Positions 62,300 to 64,000 of a DNA stretch of 64,000 bases are shown in pieces. A program made the translations under genes and the position numbers. Every line of letters begins with the position of its first letter. Position 1 is the stretch's first letter. The stretch lies in assembly GCF_014170335.1 (NCBI RefSeq), contig NZ_LZZS01000005.1, positions 310,001-374,000 on the forward strand. Direction: 5' to 3'. Under the pieces are notes generated by a model that was given only the letters and a program-made list of their open reading frames with translations, was not told the DNA's origin and did no database searches. Source of the DNA: Achromobacter sp. UMC46. Lineage in GTDB: Bacteria; Pseudomonadota; Gammaproteobacteria; Burkholderiales; Burkholderiaceae_B.

Positions 62300-64000
62300 G
62301 TGAGTGCCTTTCCGATCAAGTCTTCGACGGCATCAAGCAGCGCATCGTCGTGGAAGCTGCCCTTGGCCAGATAGTAGTCGGCGCCGGCATCCAGCCCGCG
62401 CCGCCGGTCTTCTTCGCGGTCCTTGTACGACACTACCATCACCGGCAGGCTTTGCAAGCGGGGGTCGCCCTTGATCCGGGACACGAGTTCGATGCCGTCC
62501 ATGCGGGGCATGTCGACGTCGGTCACGACCAGGTCGAAATCCTCGCCACGCAGCATGTTCCAGCCGTCCATGCCGTCCACCGCCACGGCCACCTCGAAGC
62601 CGCGGTTCAGCAGCAGCTTGCGTTCCAGCTCGCGCACCGTCAGGGAATCGTCCACCACCAGCACGCGCTTGCGGCGACGCGCCTGGACGACCGCCCCCCC
62701 GCCGTCAACACGCGTCAGCCGCCCGCCTTCGATCAGTTTCTGGACCGACAGCAGCATGTCTTCGACATCCAGGATCAATAGCGGCGTGCCGTCGTCCATC
62801 AAGGCGCCCGCCATCACGTCCTGCACCTTGCCCAGGCGCGGGTCCAGCGGCTGCACCACCAGCGTGCGTTCGCCCACATAGCGATCCACGGCAATGCCGT
62901 AAAGCTTGTCGTGATCGCCCACGACCACGACGGCTACCGATTCCGCCGACGGCGCGGGCTCGCCCGCGCGCAGGATCTGGCGCGCGGACACCAGGCCGAT
63001 CTGCTTGTCCATGAAGCGGAAATGCTGATGGCCTTCCAGCTGTTCGATATCTTCCGAGCGCACCTGCAAGGCATGGCTGACGTAGGCCAGCGGGAAGGCG
63101 TAGATCTCTTCCTGCACCTCCACCAGCAGGCTGCGCACCACCGACAGCGACAAGGGCATTTCCAGCACGAAGCGGGTGCCCTGCCCAGTCGTCTGATGGA
63201 TGCGCACCGCGCCGCGCAACTGCCTCACCATGGTCTGCACGACGTCCAGGCCCACGCCGCGGCCCGAGATTTCGGTGACTTCGCCGCGCGTGCTGAAGCC
63301 CGACAGGAACAGGAATTCCAACAGTTCCGCCTCGCTCAGGCGAGCCGCCGTTTCGGCATTCGTCAGCTTGCGCTGCACGACTTCGACGCGCAGGCGGTCC
63401 AGCGATATGCCCGCCCCGTCGTCGCTCAGTTCAATCAGCAGCATGCCGGCCGCATGGCGCGCCACCAGCTTGATCAAGCCTTCCGGCGACTTGCCGGCGT
63501 CCATGCGGTCCATCGGCATTTCGATGCCGTGGTCCACCGCGTTGCGCAGCAGATGCATCAAGGGCGCATCCAGCTTTTCCAGGATGTCGCGGTCCACTTG
63601 CGTGGCGTCGCCCTCGATCTCCAGGCGCACCTGCTTGCCCAGCGAACGGCCAAGGTCCCGTACCATGCGGGCCATGCCGCCCAGCCCGTCGCCGAATGGC
63701 CGCATGCGGCAGGCCAGCGCCGTGTCGTACAAGCGCTGCGCCAGATGGCTCATGCGCCAACCGAACTCGTCGACTTCGCTGGTGCGTTGCACCAGCTCCT
63801 GCTGGCACTCCCCGACGATGCGCTGGGCATCGTCCAGCGCGGCCTGGACGCGCGCGTCCACCTGTTGGCCGGCCAGCGCCGCGCGCACTCCATCCAGCGC
63901 CTGCGCCGCCCCGGACTGCATGCGCCGCAGCCGCAGCATCGACGCGCCGAAGGGCCCGATCCAGTGGGATTCCACCAGCGTTTCACTGGACAGGCCCAGC
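62296..64000 (-). CDS. wspE: WspE-like CheA hybrid histidine kinase, C-terminal part (cut by window edge)
   Basis: At least 568 residues of a CheA-type kinase; the N-terminus, including the phosphotransfer domain, lies beyond base 64000. The frame runs open to the edge (LGLSSETLVESHW), so the apparent GTG at 63975 is internal. The kinase N box is LMHLLRNAVDHGIEMP, with G boxes LSDDGAGISLDRL and ISGRGVGLDVVQT. A CheW-like domain and a C-terminal receiver (VLVVDDSLTVREL, VVTDVDMPRMDG) follow, the WspE arrangement. It phosphorylates WspF and WspR on receptor signal. Confidence 0.93.
   Translation of the reverse strand, partial: LGLSSETLVESHWIGPFGASMLRLRRMQSGAAQALDGVRAALAGQQVDARVQAALDDAQRIVGECQQELVQRTSEVDEFGWRMSHLAQRLYDTALACRMRPFGDGLGGMARMVRDLGRSLGKQVRLEIEGDATQVDRDILEKLDAPLMHLLRNAVDHGIEMPMDRMDAGKSPEGLIKLVARHAAGMLLIELSDDGAGISLDRLRVEVVQRKLTNAETAARLSEAELLEFLFLSGFSTRGEVTEISGRGVGLDVVQTMVRQLRGAVRIHQTTGQGTRFVLEMPLSLSVVRSLLVEVQEEIYAFPLAYVSHALQVRSEDIEQLEGHQHFRFMDKQIGLVSARQILRAGEPAPSAESVAVVVVGDHDKLYGIAVDRYVGERTLVVQPLDPRLGKVQDVMAGALMDDGTPLLILDVEDMLLSVQKLIEGGRLTRVDGGGAVVQARRRKRVLVVDDSLTVRELERKLLLNRGFEVAVAVDGMDGWNMLRGEDFDLVVTDVDMPRMDGIELVSRIKGDPRLQSLPVMVVSYKDREEDRRRGLDAGADYYLAKGSFHDDALLDAVEDLIGKALT

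Noticed and set aside
62296..63975. A complete 559-residue kinase starting at GTG 63975
   Set aside because: The reading frame continues to the window edge with WspE-like sequence, and a CheA-type protein needs its N-terminal phosphotransfer domain.

Overview
The window is high-GC DNA with the gene content of a Burkholderiales bacterium of the Alcaligenaceae, most like Achromobacter or Bordetella. The grounds are seven LysR regulators next to catabolic or transport genes, two Bug/TctC periplasmic receptors, a DUF3348-DUF802-OmpA-DUF2894 operon, a pim-type acyl-CoA operon and a Wsp chemosensory cluster. Genus is inferred from gene content only. No rRNA, tRNA, CRISPR array, intact insertion sequence or replication origin was seen, and no stretch over about 300 bases lacks a gene.

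Layout. 1-5.7 kb: an MFS gene cut by the window edge with a divergent LysR, a DUF169 protein, a low-GC islet (a DUF6932 gene with an internal deletion plus an unknown 296-residue protein), a GNAT enzyme, and a LysR/GST pair. 5.7-9.9 kb: a FecI-FecR-TonB receptor operon for ferric-siderophore uptake. 9.9-15.5 kb: LysR/SDR, a MarR plus DNA-alkylation-repair pair, a second GNAT, a DUF6882 protein and an exported protein. 15.5-22.8 kb: a three-gene TRAP transporter, a MocR regulator, and a ferredoxin-reductase fused to an M24 peptidase-like domain. 22.8-25.4 kb: a hydrolase remnant, a small exported protein, a beta-propeller protein and its probable winged-helix regulator.

25.6-31.4 kb holds the most interesting locus. 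It is a four-gene operon with a MotA/ExbB/ZorA-like membrane protein carrying a roughly 1000-residue tail built from 131-residue repeats, and a MotB/ZorB-like OmpA partner whose single membrane helix keeps an aspartate. It looks like an ion-driven stator-type machine anchored to peptidoglycan, with unknown effectors (DUF3348 and DUF2894 proteins). It lacks the Zorya effectors ZorC, ZorD and ZorE.

31.4-42.4 kb: a ParD-like/methionine aminopeptidase operon behind a repeat-rich operator, an MFS exporter, a GST pseudogene, periplasmic Cu/Zn superoxide dismutase, DUF445, a LysR, a second-type enolase, a Na+/H+ antiporter, and an AI-2E family permease. 42.5-51.2 kb: a pim-like operon (multifunctional hydratase/dehydrogenase, thiolase, two acyl-CoA dehydrogenase subunits, acyl-CoA ligase, Bug receptor), probably for a dicarboxylic or other carboxylic acid, behind a divergent LysR. 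51.2-55.6 kb: LysR/Bug, an M20 peptidase and an FCD-type GntR regulator with a palindromic operator. 55.6-60.2 kb: LysR/MFS drug exporter and an Lrp regulator/methionine gamma-lyase-like pair. 60.2-64 kb: wspR, wspF and the 3' part of wspE, which make cyclic-di-GMP in response to surface contact; the receptor and coupling genes lie beyond the window.

Three genes (DUF6932, a dienelactone-hydrolase-like gene and a GST) have lost their middles and now read across frameshifts, which suggests gene decay by internal deletion.
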